A stretch of DNA of 64,000 nucleotides. Origin: Gammaproteobacteria bacterium. GTDB lineage: Bacteria > Pseudomonadota > Gammaproteobacteria > DSM-16500. Below are positions 1 through 11,533 of the stretch, one piece after another. The stretch spans positions 62,001-126,000 of the forward strand of contig JARLJO010000047.1 in assembly GCA_031291175.1 (NCBI GenBank), given 5' to 3'. The notes under the pieces were generated by a model, which saw only the letters and a program-made list of their open reading frames with translations, was not told the origin of the DNA and did not search any database. A program made the position numbers and the translations under genes. Numbering within the stretch: position 1 is the stretch's first letter; every line of letters begins with the position of its first letter.

Positions 1-1980
<1,980 letters not shown>

Positions 1981-2211
1981 ATGATAATTCGTCTGTTTAT
2001 CGCATTCATCGTCATTGTTGCTGTTATTGTAGGCATCATGGCTATCGCTTTACCCCGTGAAGAAATGATCCGTTTAGTTATGTTCCGCGATTTCTTTGAT
2101 GTTTCTTTACCTATCTTGGGTTTTGGCGCATTAGTTAAATATTTATGCAGCTGCAGCTGCCGTAAATGCGCTTGTGGTTGTGGCACTCAAAAAGAATGCT
2201 GCAATAAATAA
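1981..2211 (+). CDS. small membrane protein with Cys-rich tail
   Basis: The 76-residue product is not recognised. I start it at the ATG that follows TTAAGGAGA; an in-frame codon nine codons upstream has no ribosome site. Residues 1-25 form one hydrophobic helix (MIIRLFIAFIVIVAVIVGIM). A second weakly hydrophobic stretch (FFDVSLPILGFGALVKYL) follows. The tail holds eight cysteines in about 19 residues (CSCSCRKCACGCG then ECC), which suggests metal binding or disulfide/thiol chemistry. The gene is monocistronic, opposite in direction to both neighbours, and ends in a clear terminator. The function is unknown. Confidence 0.75.
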   Translation: MIIRLFIAFIVIVAVIVGIMAIALPREEMIRLVMFRDFFDVSLPILGFGALVKYLCSCSCRKCACGCGTQKECCNK

Positions 2212-2229
2212 GCTAATATTATCAATAAT

Positions 2230-2259
2230 AAGGCTGCCCAAAAGGCGGCCTTATTTTTT
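2230..2259 (+). terminator. rho-independent terminator of the small Cys-rich gene
   Basis: A nine-base stem AAGGCTGCC / GGCGGCCTT with one G-T pair and a five-base loop is followed by TATTTTTTA. It sits 18 bases after the stop codon. Its right arm overlaps the last codons of the convergent tilS gene. Confidence 0.8.
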
Positions 2260-3570
2260 ATCCCAAGTTAATGCATACCCTGTCTCACCATCCTTGGCCG
2301 CAAACCCTTCTTCAATGTAAAAACCTAAAACCGCGACCAATTGCTCGCCTACATAAACTAATGGGATTCGATCTCTCTCCCAGTAAGGTACTTGCCATTC
2401 TTGAAACAGATTCTTTAACCGATGGCGACATTGACGACCCGGCATGCGACAAACTTCACCCCCTTGGCGAAAACGGATAGTCACATTCGATAAAGTCGTT
2501 TTTAAGCCCTGACCGATGAGAGGTTCTGCCAATAGTGCCTTCTTAAAACCCGGAATCCATAAGGGAGCGGCAAAGTCCCAAGGCAATATTTGATTCGCAT
2601 CATGCACGGCCATCTCAGATAATACATACAGATCATCTCGAAAACGCCGAATCTCTGTCCCATTCCAAACCATTAAGGGAGTTTTGTCAGAACGTGCCTG
2701 TAAGAGATCGCGTTGAATTTGATGGATTTGTAAAGAACCGGGAGAGGCTATGCCCTGTTGACTCAACCAATAACGCAATAATTGGCGCTGTCGCAGCGGG
2801 TCTAATAATAGCAAACGCGCAACCGACAACAGTGTCGGCGCTGAACCATTAGCCTCTTGCCAGTCTCGCTCTGCCTGCCAATCCAATAACACCTGCGCCT
2901 CAGCACAGTTCACAGAGACCCGGGTCAGCGTTTGAGAGACTGTTGGCCAACGTTCTTTTAATACGGGTAATACTTTATGACGAATGAAATTACGGGAAAA
3001 ATTCAAATTCGTATTGGATTCGTCTTCAATCCACTTTAGCTGATGGGCATCGGCATAGTGTTTTAAATCATCCCGCGCAAAATCCAATAAAGGGCGCACC
3101 TGGAAGCCTTGGCCTAATACTTTTTGGGAAGGCATGGCTGCTAATCCTTTTGGACCGGCGCCTCGGCATAATTGAATCAATAACGTTTCAGCCTGGTCGT
3201 CTTGATGGTGCGCTGTGACTAATAAATCCTCTGTTGCTAATAAATCCGAAAATGCAGCATAGCGTCGCTTGCGCGCAACTTCTTCCTGGCTTTCGCCGGC
3301 AGCGGATTTCGCTTGAATTTTTTGTTCGAGAAAATCCACTTGCAAATCAGCACAGATTTTTTTGCAATGAAGAGCCCAGGCGTCTGCGTTTTGGCTTAAT
3401 CCATGATTCACATAAACAGCACATAATTTTAAAGGGTGTTCTGAACGCAGACGACTAAAAAGATGCAACAGTACATGTGAATCTAATCCTCCACTGTAAG
3501 CTATCCAGTAAGTGCAGTCGAAGCCTTGCTTTTGACAAAAATCTTTTAATGCATTTATCATAAAAATCAT
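2251..3570 (-). CDS. tilS: tRNA(Ile)-lysidine synthetase
   Basis: TilS attaches lysine to C34 of tRNA-Ile2 (CAU anticodon), changing its decoding from AUG to AUA. The N-terminal PP-loop ATPase signature SGGLDS lies about 25 residues from the chosen start. The family features AVYVNHGLS, the ATEDLLVTAHHQDDQAETLLI block and the later GP.GLAAM..Q region are present, followed by the C-terminal TilS domain. The frame stays open upstream to an ATG at 3660, but that ATG lies inside a 27-bp inverted repeat. The ATG at 3570 gives 439 residues, the usual length; 3561 is also possible. No strong ribosome site is visible. accA follows upstream, the usual accA-tilS order. Confidence 0.92.
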   Translation of the reverse strand: MIFMINALKDFCQKQGFDCTYWIAYSGGLDSHVLLHLFSRLRSEHPLKLCAVYVNHGLSQNADAWALHCKKICADLQVDFLEQKIQAKSAAGESQEEVARKRRYAAFSDLLATEDLLVTAHHQDDQAETLLIQLCRGAGPKGLAAMPSQKVLGQGFQVRPLLDFARDDLKHYADAHQLKWIEDESNTNLNFSRNFIRHKVLPVLKERWPTVSQTLTRVSVNCAEAQVLLDWQAERDWQEANGSAPTLLSVARLLLLDPLRQRQLLRYWLSQQGIASPGSLQIHQIQRDLLQARSDKTPLMVWNGTEIRRFRDDLYVLSEMAVHDANQILPWDFAAPLWIPGFKKALLAEPLIGQGLKTTLSNVTIRFRQGGEVCRMPGRQCRHRLKNLFQEWQVPYWERDRIPLVYVGEQLVAVLGFYIEEGFAAKDGETGYALTWDKK

Positions 3571-3637
3571 AAACCAAATTTGGGTGTTAGGTGGCAGATA
3601 ACTATGTGCCAAGGTTGTTCGTTCGGAGACAGAAGGT

Positions 3638-3755
3638 GTTAACTCAAGGAGAGCTATCATCTTATTCCAGCTCCAAACACCACATCCCTGTGGTTAACGC
3701 CGCCGTCCATGGCGGCGAGTCGCTTACATAAGATGATAGCTCTCCTTGAGTTAAC
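3638..3755. repeat. 27-bp perfect inverted repeat flanking a 64-bp centre
   Basis: Positions 3638-3664 are the exact reverse complement of 3729-3755. The arm includes GTTAACTCAAGGAGAGCTAT. The 64-base centre contains a smaller GC-rich hairpin around CCGCCGTCCATGGCGG. The left arm contains the upstream ATG of the open tilS frame. This could be a small palindromic mobile element or an inverted duplication of the tilS leader. Confidence 0.85.
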
Positions 3756-3799
3756 GCTATTTTTATTTTTACAAGAACTTCTCTATCAGACCAGCTATC

Positions 3800-4058
3800 C
3801 CACCTACGTCCCGCGGCTTCCCTTAGGTATCTACACAACAAAAGGAGGGGATCAGCATCATTGTAGATTGGATTAAGCGTTTTTTGCGAAACCCAACCTG
3901 ACAGCTCATCCACCCCACCTACGTCCCGCGGCTTGTCCGCGGGATCCAGCATTGTAGGTTGGATTGAGCGCTTTTTGCGAAACCCAACACTTCATTAAAA
4001 CGTTGGGTTTCTGGATATCGCGGACAAGCCGCGGTACGTAGGCAGGCGGGTGAAAAAC
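3800..4058. repeat. cluster of dispersed palindromic repeats downstream of accA
   Basis: This gene-free stretch holds copies of two repeat types seen elsewhere in the window. The first is CCCGCGGCTTGTCCGCGGGA and relatives (near 3805, 3922-3952 and 4018-4042). The second is the TAGGTTGG...GCGAAACCCAAC element (near 3860-3897 and 3953-3988). No convincing gene is present; an open frame across 3662-3952 is only the repeats read through. Confidence 0.8.
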
Positions 4059-5006
4059 CTACAACCCATAAGCCATTAAACGATTATAACGCTGATCCAA
4101 CAACTGCGTCGTAGAGTACCCTTGCAAAACAGCCAACTGCTCTGCTAAAGCTTTTTTTAATGTATCAGCCATCACATCATAATTACGATGCGCGCCACCC
4201 AAAGGTTCCGGTAACACTTGATCAGCCAACCCTAGCTGATAAATCTGTTCCGCCGTCACACCCATGGCTTCTGCCGCAAGAGACGCTTTGTCTGCACTCT
4301 TCCAAAGAATAGAGGCACAACCTTCCGGTGAAATCACCGAATAAATAGAATACTGCAACATCAAAATTCTATCGCCCACTCCAATCGCCAATGCGCCGCC
4401 CGACCCGCCTTCACCAATGACTGTACAAATAATCGGTGTTTTTAAACGCGACAATACTAATAAATTCCGCGCAATCGCCTCGCTTTGATTACGCTCTTCC
4501 GCGCCAATACCAGGGTAAGCACCGGGCGTATCAATGAAAGTAAAAATCGGTAAATGAAATCGCTCCGCCATTTTCATCAGACGCAACGCCTTACGATAAT
4601 CCTCAGGATTTGGCATGCCAAAATTACGTTCAATTTTTTCCTGCGTTTTACGACCTTTTTCATGACCAATGACCATGACAGGTTGCCCATCAAAACGCGC
4701 AAGACCCGCAACAATAGAAGAACCATTCGCCGTCGCCCTGTCACCATGCAACTCATCAAACTCAGTGAAAATGCGATTGATGTAATCTACAGCATGCGGT
4801 CTTTGCGAATGACGAGCCAATTGGGTGACTTGCCATGGCGTTAATTTAGCAAACAAATCTTTCGTTAATTGCCTACTCTTGGTTTCAAGACGTGCGATCT
4901 CATCGCTGATGTTAATATCACTGTCCGCACCGACCATACGCAGCTCTTCAATTTTAGCTTCGAGCTCCGCTATGGGTTGTTCAAAATCGAGGAAGTTCAA
5001 GTTCAT
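4059..5006 (-). CDS. accA: acetyl-CoA carboxylase carboxyltransferase subunit alpha
   Basis: AccA with AccD transfers carboxyl from carboxybiotin to acetyl-CoA, giving malonyl-CoA, the first committed step of fatty acid synthesis. The 315-residue product matches the usual length (about 319). It starts with [20 protein letters not shown]. It contains [18 protein letters not shown]-type [19 protein letters not shown] and the glycine-rich [15 protein letters not shown] that forms the oxyanion region. dnaE lies head-to-head 106 bases away, so the gap must hold divergent promoters. In many gammaproteobacteria dnaE instead precedes accA on the same strand. Confidence 0.97.
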   Translation of the reverse strand: MNLNFLDFEQPIAELEAKIEELRMVGADSDINISDEIARLETKSRQLTKDLFAKLTPWQVTQLARHSQRPHAVDYINRIFTEFDELHGDRATANGSSIVAGLARFDGQPVMVIGHEKGRKTQEKIERNFGMPNPEDYRKALRLMKMAERFHLPIFTFIDTPGAYPGIGAEERNQSEAIARNLLVLSRLKTPIICTVIGEGGSGGALAIGVGDRILMLQYSIYSVISPEGCASILWKSADKASLAAEAMGVTAEQIYQLGLADQVLPEPLGGAHRNYDVMADTLKKALAEQLAVLQGYSTTQLLDQRYNRLMAYGL

Positions 5007-5112
5007 GTATAAGCCTTTCTAAAAACCCCAAATGAAAGGTGAATATGATAGCTCATCTACCCATTTTGTGCCTATAATTTCCGCCAAGTATTGGCTAGTT
5101 TTAAGGTTACCT

Positions 5113-8100
5113 ATGGATCCCCGTTTTATACATCTTCGCCTACATACTGAGTATTCTTTGATCGACGGCATCGTCCAGATCGACCCACTGATGTCAGAAA
5201 CCGCAAAGCTCAAGATACCTGCTGCCGCCATCACAGACCAAGGCAACTTATTCGGAATTGTTAAGTTTTATCAAGCAGCTACCAAAGCAGGCATCAAACC
5301 GATTATCGGCGCTGATCTCTGGATCTATAACGATATTGACCCTAAAAAGCCTTTTCGACTCACGGTTTTCTGCCAAAACAAAGAGGGTTATCAAAACCTG
5401 TTACGCCTCATTTCGCGCAGCTATCAAGAAGGTCAAATTCACGACAAACCCACTGTCCGCCGCGAATGGTTGAGCGATTACGCCCAAGGCTTGATCGCAC
5501 TATCGGGCGGATTGGAAGGCGATACGGGGCAAGCGGTGTTAGCCGATGACCAAACAGAAGCCCAAAACACACTGACTTTTTGGTTAAATTTGTTCCCAAA
5601 CCGGTTTTATATCGAGCTACAACGTACCGGTCGCCCGCAGGAGGAAACCTACATCCAGGCCATTTTGCATTGGGCAGAAACCTTATCCATACCCGTGGTT
5701 GCAACCAACGATGTCCGTTTTATTGCCCGCGATGATTTTGAAGCACACGAAGCGCGTGTTTGCATTCATGAAGGCTACATCTTAACTGACCCGCGTCGCC
5801 CCAAGCTCTACTCCGAACAACAATATCTGCGCTCCCCTGCTGAAATGGTCGCACTCTTTTCAGATCTGCCCGAAGCATTAGCTAACACAGTAGAAATTGC
5901 TAAACGTTGTAATGTGACATTGAGTCTCGGTAAAAATTACCTCCCGCGTTTCCCCATCCCTGAAGGTTACACCGAAGAAAGCTATCTCTGTGAAGTCACC
6001 AAACAAGGGCTAGATGCACGCTTAAACATTTCGTTTGATACCAGCACACCCGAATTTATCGAGCAGCGCAAAGAATATGATGCACGCTTACAACTTGAAT
6101 TAGACGTCATCAATAAAATGGGGTTCCCGGGATATTTTTTAATTGTTGCCGACTTTACACGCTGGGCACGACAAAATGACGTGCCTGTAGGCCCTGGCCG
6201 GGGATCAGGCCCAGGCTCTCTTGTGGCATACGCATTAAATATCACGGATTTAGATCCGCTAACTCACGAATTACTGTTTGAGCGTTTTTTAAATCCAGAA
6301 CGCGTATCCATGCCTGACTTTGATATCGACTTTTGCATGGAAGGTCGCGACCGCGTCATTGATTATGTGATGCGCACACATGGTCGCGAAAGCGTCGCGC
6401 AAATCATCACATACGGCACCATGGCCGCGCGCGCTGTTTTACGTGACGTTGGGCGCGTTTTAGGAATGGGATACGGTTTTATCGATAAAATTGCCAAACT
6501 CATACCTTTTGAAATTGGCATGACCCTGGAAAAAGCACTCGCTCAAGAAATCTTACTGCGCGAACGCTACGAAAGAGAAGACGATGTCCGCACGCTCATC
6601 GATCTCGCCTTAAAACTCGAAGGCACAACCCGTAATGTTGGCAAACACGCCGGCGGTGTTGTCATTGCCCCGGGCAAACTGACTGACTTCACGCCGCTTT
6701 ATTGTGAAGCGGGCCAGCCTGAACACATTGTCACGCAATTTGATAAAGACGACGTCGAAGCAGTGGGTCTCGTTAAATTCGACTTTTTAGGCTTAAGAAC
6801 GCTGACAATTATCGATTGGGCCGTCAAAAACATTAACACTATTCGTAAGCTAACCAATGAATCGCCGATAGATATTCAATTGTTACCCATGAATGACGCG
6901 CCCACCTACACCATGTTAAAAGCGTGCAAAACAACCGCTGTTTTCCAGCTAGAATCCCGTGGTATGAAAGACTTGGTCAAGCGACTGCAACCTGACTGCT
7001 TTGAAGATATCGTAGCGTTGGTTGCCTTGTTTCGACCAGGCCCATTGCAATCGGGGATGGTCGATGATTTTATCAACCGAAAACACGGTCGCGCACGCGT
7101 TGTTTACCCACATCCTACGTTGGAACCTATTTTACGCCCCACTTATGGGGTAATTGTTTATCAAGAACAGGTTATGCAAATTGCGCAATCCCTGGCGGGC
7201 TATTCGCTAGGAGCGGCTGATTTATTGCGTCGCGCAATGGGTAAGAAAAAACCGGAAGAAATGGCAGAACAACGAACGATCTTTTGCAAAGGCGCTGTTG
7301 AGCGCGGCGTCGACGCCGATCTTGCCACGTCTATCTTCGATTTAATGGAAAAGTTTGCAGGCTATGGTTTTAACAAATCGCACTCTGCATCCTATGCTTT
7401 AATTGCCTATCAAACCGCCTGGTTAAAAGCACACTACCCCGCTGCATTTATGGCAGCCGTGTTATCCGCCGATATGGATCACACCGATAAAGTGGTTCAC
7501 TTTGTTGAAGAATGCAAAGACCTCGGTTTACATATGTCGCCTCCTGACATCAATCTTAGCGGTTATACTTTTAAAGTATTGGATCCAACGCATTTAGTGT
7601 ACGGCTTAGGCGCTATCAAAGGCGCGGGTCAAGCCGCCATTGAAGCGATTATTGCAGTCCGTGAAACCAGTGGTGAGTTCAAAGATATTTTCGATTTTTG
7701 CCGGCGCATTGATTTGCGTAAAATGAATAAGCGCGTCTTTGAAGCATTAATCAAAGCGGGCGCGTTTGATAAGATCGGCCCTCATCGTGCCAGCATCATG
7801 GCAAGTCTGACACCAGCCACACATCAAGCAGAGCAAGCGATTCGCGATCAAACCTTAGGCCAACACGATATGTTTGGCGCAGCCAATCCAGAAACACCGG
7901 ACATGGATTATTTAACGGTGCCCGAATGGAGCGAACAAGATCGATTATTTGGTGAGAAAGAAACATTAGGCCTATATTTAACAGGTCATCCCATTCACCG
8001 CTACTTAGGCGAACTATCCCATTTCACCACCAACCGCATCGCTGAGCTTCGCCCCAGCAATAATCAATCTTCCGTCGTTGCTGGCATTATTGCGAGCGTT

Positions 8101-8565
8101 CGTGTGATTCAAACCAAACGTGGCGATCGCATGGCTGTCGCCTCAATCGAAGATGGCTCAGGCCAAATTGATCTTTTATGCTTCTCTGATACCTTTAATC
8201 TATATCGCGAGCTTCTCATTAAAGATGCGCTAATCATCGTGGAAGGCGAAGTCAGTATTGATGAATTTAGTGGTGGCTATCGCGTTACCTGTCGTGAAGT
8301 ATTATCCATTGATCAAGCTCGCGAGCGTCATGCCAAATATTTGCGAATTTCCATGCCGCAATATAAAACAGAAGACATTGAAAAACTGGCTGGCGTGCTT
8401 GAAAAATACCGCGGTGGCAAGTGTAGCGTGACGATTGATTATATAAGAGAAGATGCAGCCGCGAGCTTAAAATTAGGCGAAGCTTGGCGTATTCATCCTA
8501 CCGAGCACCTACTGCATAACCTTCGGGAATTATTTAAAGATAACTCAATTGAAGTGATTTATTGA
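5113..8565 (+). CDS. dnaE: DNA polymerase III alpha subunit
   Basis: This is the catalytic replicative polymerase. The chosen ATG begins MDPRFIHLRLHTEYSLIDG, the normal N-terminus, and follows TTAAGGT; the frame is open 27 codons further up but that lacks family similarity. The 1150 residues contain an N-terminal PHP domain, the polymerase active-site block MPDFDIDFCMEGRD with its two catalytic Asp, KFDFLGLRTL with the probable third Asp, ALFRPGPLQSGM, and PRGRGSGPGSLVAYAL-type residues. Next come the helix-hairpin-helix region (KMNKRVFEALIKAGAFD) and a C-terminal OB-fold (VVAGIIASVRVIQTKRGDRMA). It is inverted relative to accA and rnhB. Confidence 0.97.
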   Translation: MDPRFIHLRLHTEYSLIDGIVQIDPLMSETAKLKIPAAAITDQGNLFGIVKFYQAATKAGIKPIIGADLWIYNDIDPKKPFRLTVFCQNKEGYQNLLRLISRSYQEGQIHDKPTVRREWLSDYAQGLIALSGGLEGDTGQAVLADDQTEAQNTLTFWLNLFPNRFYIELQRTGRPQEETYIQAILHWAETLSIPVVATNDVRFIARDDFEAHEARVCIHEGYILTDPRRPKLYSEQQYLRSPAEMVALFSDLPEALANTVEIAKRCNVTLSLGKNYLPRFPIPEGYTEESYLCEVTKQGLDARLNISFDTSTPEFIEQRKEYDARLQLELDVINKMGFPGYFLIVADFTRWARQNDVPVGPGRGSGPGSLVAYALNITDLDPLTHELLFERFLNPERVSMPDFDIDFCMEGRDRVIDYVMRTHGRESVAQIITYGTMAARAVLRDVGRVLGMGYGFIDKIAKLIPFEIGMTLEKALAQEILLRERYEREDDVRTLIDLALKLEGTTRNVGKHAGGVVIAPGKLTDFTPLYCEAGQPEHIVTQFDKDDVEAVGLVKFDFLGLRTLTIIDWAVKNINTIRKLTNESPIDIQLLPMNDAPTYTMLKACKTTAVFQLESRGMKDLVKRLQPDCFEDIVALVALFRPGPLQSGMVDDFINRKHGRARVVYPHPTLEPILRPTYGVIVYQEQVMQIAQSLAGYSLGAADLLRRAMGKKKPEEMAEQRTIFCKGAVERGVDADLATSIFDLMEKFAGYGFNKSHSASYALIAYQTAWLKAHYPAAFMAAVLSADMDHTDKVVHFVEECKDLGLHMSPPDINLSGYTFKVLDPTHLVYGLGAIKGAGQAAIEAIIAVRETSGEFKDIFDFCRRIDLRKMNKRVFEALIKAGAFDKIGPHRASIMASLTPATHQAEQAIRDQTLGQHDMFGAANPETPDMDYLTVPEWSEQDRLFGEKETLGLYLTGHPIHRYLGELSHFTTNRIAELRPSNNQSSVVAGIIASVRVIQTKRGDRMAVASIEDGSGQIDLLCFSDTFNLYRELLIKDALIIVEGEVSIDEFSGGYRVTCREVLSIDQARERHAKYLRISMPQYKTEDIEKLAGVLEKYRGGKCSVTIDYIREDAAASLKLGEAWRIHPTEHLLHNLRELFKDNSIEVIY

Positions 8566-9015
8566 TAGCCTTCGCTAGAGCATTCACGCTCTTGCAGAGT
8601 ACACCTTACTGATCAATATAGCTTTGTTGAATAAATCAAACTCTGACAATGGTCTTTCCCGCGCAGGCGGGAAACTATTTTAAGCCACTCTTTTTGGTAG
8701 AGCGAGCTAAAGGCGGGGCTGTCGAAGATCAAAAATAGCTTACCAATTGCTTTTACTGATAATAGATTTCCGCCTGCGCGCATGCGAGGAAACTATTTTT
8801 TTGATTTATTCAACAATGCCAGGACAATATCGAAACTCTCAACAAGAGTTAAAAAAATCCCGCTTGACCGTATTAATTTTACCCGCTATCGTAAAACAAG
8901 TTAGCTGCTAAAAATTTCCTATAAAAATTGGCACCAGCAACAAACGAGCGAGTGCATGTTGTAAAGATATATTGAACGATTTTTCGGTCTAACATATTTT
9001 TTTAGCAGGCTCTCT
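8566..9015. other. 450-bp gene-free region holding a MITE-like element
   Basis: Apart from the repeat at 8620-8820 described separately, I see no gene. The right half (8821-9015) is AT-rich and must carry the promoter of the following gene. There is no clear terminator after dnaE. Confidence 0.5.
8620..8820. mobile_element. MITE-like element with IS903/IS5-type terminal inverted repeats
   Basis: The left end AGCTTTGTTGAATAAATC (8620-8637) and right end GATTTATTCAACAATGCC (8803-8820) are imperfect inverted copies of GGCTTTGTTGAATAAATC, which I recall as the 18-bp terminal repeat of IS903-like IS5-family elements. The interior has internal inverted sequence (CCCGCGCAGGCGGG at left, CCGCCTGCGCG at right) and no transposase frame. 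No target-site duplication is obvious. This is a non-autonomous remnant of about 200 bp. Confidence 0.65.
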
Positions 9016-10623
9016 ATGACACTATCTCGCGAAGCAAGCTCCGAATCCAGCGCAAGTGCAAGCGCACCCCCAATCGTCACGAAAAATGACATCCAACTTT
9101 TTTTTCAAACATTGATTAACCTCGCTGAAACCCAGCAAGGAAACATCCGATCCATTGCCACCCAATTAAAAACATCCTATTTGGCACATATCAAAAATAC
9201 TTTGCATCAAAACGCGGATGCGTTTTCGAAGGCAAACATGATGAAAATTCAAATTGATATTCTAGCAAATCAACATGTATTTGAAGGCAAAGTAGCGAAC
9301 CACGTCATTGCAGCGATCAAAAAAGATTTGACGGAACAGGGTCGAGACTTAATGGCGTTAGTGAGCGAAGAGTATCATGAAGAGTTCATTGACGAATTAG
9401 AAAATATGCAAGCCACAGAATCGCATATCACGCCTTCTACTATTCCTTTAAGAATAGAAACTGGCCTATCTTTAACAGAAATGAAAGCCGATACCAACAC
9501 CACCAACAGAACAATTACCGAAATAAATGAACTGATTGCCCAATGCAAAACGTTGGAGAAAAACCGTCATTATGCTGAAATGATAAATAACATAACACAA
9601 GCCATAACGAGATTGTCGCAGATATTTGATCTTTTACCGAAAGCGCAAAAGCCTTATCTTTTTCATTATATTCAACAACTCGCTTTTAGCTATAACGCGC
9701 AGGCCATGCAATTTCAAGCAGATAAAAATTTTCCTGCTGCAATCGAGTCTCTTAAAAAAGCCATTGCCCTTATTGAAGAAATGACAAGCACACATGGAGT
9801 TGAATCAAAATCAGAGTTGGAAATTCATCGTCACGATTTAGCACACGCATTAGGTCTATACGGTGTCGAATGCCGCAATCAAAAACAATTTGCATCAGCT
9901 TTGCAGTGCTTCAAGGAAGCAATCGACATCATCAAAACATTTTCTGATGAATCAAATGAGGTGGACAAACAAAATATCGCTTTGATGCGTCATCACATAG
10001 GCATTACAGAATTTTATATGGGTTATGAGTTACAAGTGGCAGGCAATTATTTAGAGGCCGCAAAAAAAATGGTTCAAGCCATTGAAACATTAAAAAGTAT
10101 TAAAGCGTTGCGACCGAGTGTTTTAGGCGACTTAACCGAATATCGCAAAATATTAGCGCATACTCGTGAAAAACATGCTGATGCTTTAATGAATCAAGGT
10201 GAAGAACACTGTCGCTTGCAAATGGAAGGCAAAGCGGAAGACGCTGACAAAGAATATTTACCCATTCTGCAAAGTTACAAGAATACCGTGGACTTTTTAA
10301 TGCCGCTCAGATCAAGAATGCGTGGCAATGCAGAATCTCGATTGCAGCTTTGTCAAATGATGTTGCAGGCGGCGGTCGAAAAATTTAATAAAGCGCATCC
10401 TGAACTTAACTTTAACCAATCTTCTGCGGGTGGTTACAAAGATGCCGTTAAAATCATCTCGCACCTGCAAAAAAGAACGACAGCGACTAAGTTATTTATG
10501 CAAAGCCGATGTCCACTACCGAAAGAGATTATTTTCTTTGGCAGTACCAACAAAGCAAGATACGCGGAGCTAAAAGAAGAAATGAACCGAAATCCAGATT
10601 TAAGAAATCCCGGCAACCGATAG
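9016..10623 (+). CDS. uncharacterised TPR-like protein, possible secreted effector
   Basis: The 535-residue product is not recognised. It has no signal peptide or membrane segment. Residues 1-150 are helical and polar. The central region shows TPR-like helix pairs: KNFPAAIESLKKAIALIEEM near residue 240, KQFASALQCFKEAIDII near 290, and GNYLEAAKKMVQAIETLKSI near 345. The C-terminus is charged (ELKEEMNRNPDLRNPGNR). AGCAGG lies nine bases before the ATG. It sits between dnaE and rnhB, two genes usually close together, so it looks inserted. In an intracellular Legionellales setting a Dot/Icm substrate is plausible, but that is inference only. Confidence 0.8.
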   Translation: MTLSREASSESSASASAPPIVTKNDIQLFFQTLINLAETQQGNIRSIATQLKTSYLAHIKNTLHQNADAFSKANMMKIQIDILANQHVFEGKVANHVIAAIKKDLTEQGRDLMALVSEEYHEEFIDELENMQATESHITPSTIPLRIETGLSLTEMKADTNTTNRTITEINELIAQCKTLEKNRHYAEMINNITQAITRLSQIFDLLPKAQKPYLFHYIQQLAFSYNAQAMQFQADKNFPAAIESLKKAIALIEEMTSTHGVESKSELEIHRHDLAHALGLYGVECRNQKQFASALQCFKEAIDIIKTFSDESNEVDKQNIALMRHHIGITEFYMGYELQVAGNYLEAAKKMVQAIETLKSIKALRPSVLGDLTEYRKILAHTREKHADALMNQGEEHCRLQMEGKAEDADKEYLPILQSYKNTVDFLMPLRSRMRGNAESRLQLCQMMLQAAVEKFNKAHPELNFNQSSAGGYKDAVKIISHLQKRTTATKLFMQSRCPLPKEIIFFGSTNKARYAELKEEMNRNPDLRNPGNR

Positions 10624-10669
10624 CCAATGTTCAGCGGGTTGGGTGCAGCATTGATCGCAAAGACCCAAC

Positions 10670-11260
10670 CTAAGCTGGCTCTAGCAACAATCTTGCCACA
10701 GGCCCATAAGATCGACGATGAATACTAGAAACGCCATGCAACTCTAATGCTGCTATATGGTCTTTTGTCGGATAGCCTTTATGTTTTGCAAATCCGTATT
10801 GAGGAAATGCTTTATCCAGCAATAGCATTTCTCTATCGCGTGATACTTTTGCCAGAATGGATGCCGCGCTAATAGCGGGTTCAGTTTGATCGCCTTGAAT
10901 AATCGTTTGAGTCTGGCAGGATAGCATCGGTGCGCGATTACCATCGATAAGGGCAAGATAAGGAGCAATCGATAAAGCCTGAACAGCACGCTGCATGGCC
11001 AGCAGGGACGCTTGTAAAATATTAATTTCATCAATTTCAGCAACATCGGCGCGACCAATGGCCCAGGCTAAAGCCCGCTCTTGTATCAATGGAAATAAAG
11101 CTTCACGTTGCTTTTCAGTTAATTTTTTAGAGTCTGCCAAACCTTCAATGGGATTCGCTGGATCTAAAATCACTGCGGCGGCAATAACAGGGCCAGCTAA
11201 CGGGCCTCGTCCGGCCTCATCGACGCCAGCGATAAGAACATTCCTTTGTGTTTGCGACAT
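10670..11260 (-). CDS. rnhB: ribonuclease HII
   Basis: RNase HII cuts RNA in RNA-DNA hybrids and removes single ribonucleotides from DNA. The 196-residue product has the diagnostic [14 protein letters not shown] near its N-terminus with the Asp-Glu catalytic pair. It also has [21 protein letters not shown] with another catalytic Asp, [11 protein letters not shown], and the C-terminal [14 protein letters not shown]. The usual neighbours lpxB and dnaE are nearby, but each is separated from it by an unrelated gene. Confidence 0.96.
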   Translation of the reverse strand: MSQTQRNVLIAGVDEAGRGPLAGPVIAAAVILDPANPIEGLADSKKLTEKQREALFPLIQERALAWAIGRADVAEIDEINILQASLLAMQRAVQALSIAPYLALIDGNRAPMLSCQTQTIIQGDQTEPAISAASILAKVSRDREMLLLDKAFPQYGFAKHKGYPTKDHIAALELHGVSSIHRRSYGPVARLLLEPA

Positions 11261-11533
11261 GGTGGGCTTCTTATTCGGGAAATAGAAGGCGCTAGTGTGG
11301 GAGAAAAAGCAGGAATTTGCAAGAGTGCTTTTGATTTATTCTCTCGCTTCTGCTGATGGTTGAGAGCTTATTGTAATCCTGGGAAAAAATATTTGAGCGT
11401 AGCGCGTAGGTTGGGTTGAGGTACGAAACCCAACAAACCATGGCCGTGCGACTTTATGCGACATCGTGGAATCTCATGATGTTGGGTTTCGCGAAAGCGC
11501 GGAACCCAACCTACGTGGAAGTGAAAAGGACAA
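11261..11533. repeat. paired GTTGGGTTTCGCG-type dispersed repeats between rnhB and a large gene
   Basis: The gap holds two inverted copies of the dispersed element CGTAGGTTGGGTT...CGAAACCCAAC (11403-11435) and GTTGGGTTTCGCG...CCCAACCTACG (11481-11516). Together they form a long potential stem. A related half copy lies at 10634-10672 after the TPR-like gene. No gene is supported here. Confidence 0.75.

Noticed and set aside
3662..3952. 96-aa minus-strand open frame
   Set aside because: It reads through the palindromic repeat and the inverted repeat and has no ribosome site or family similarity.
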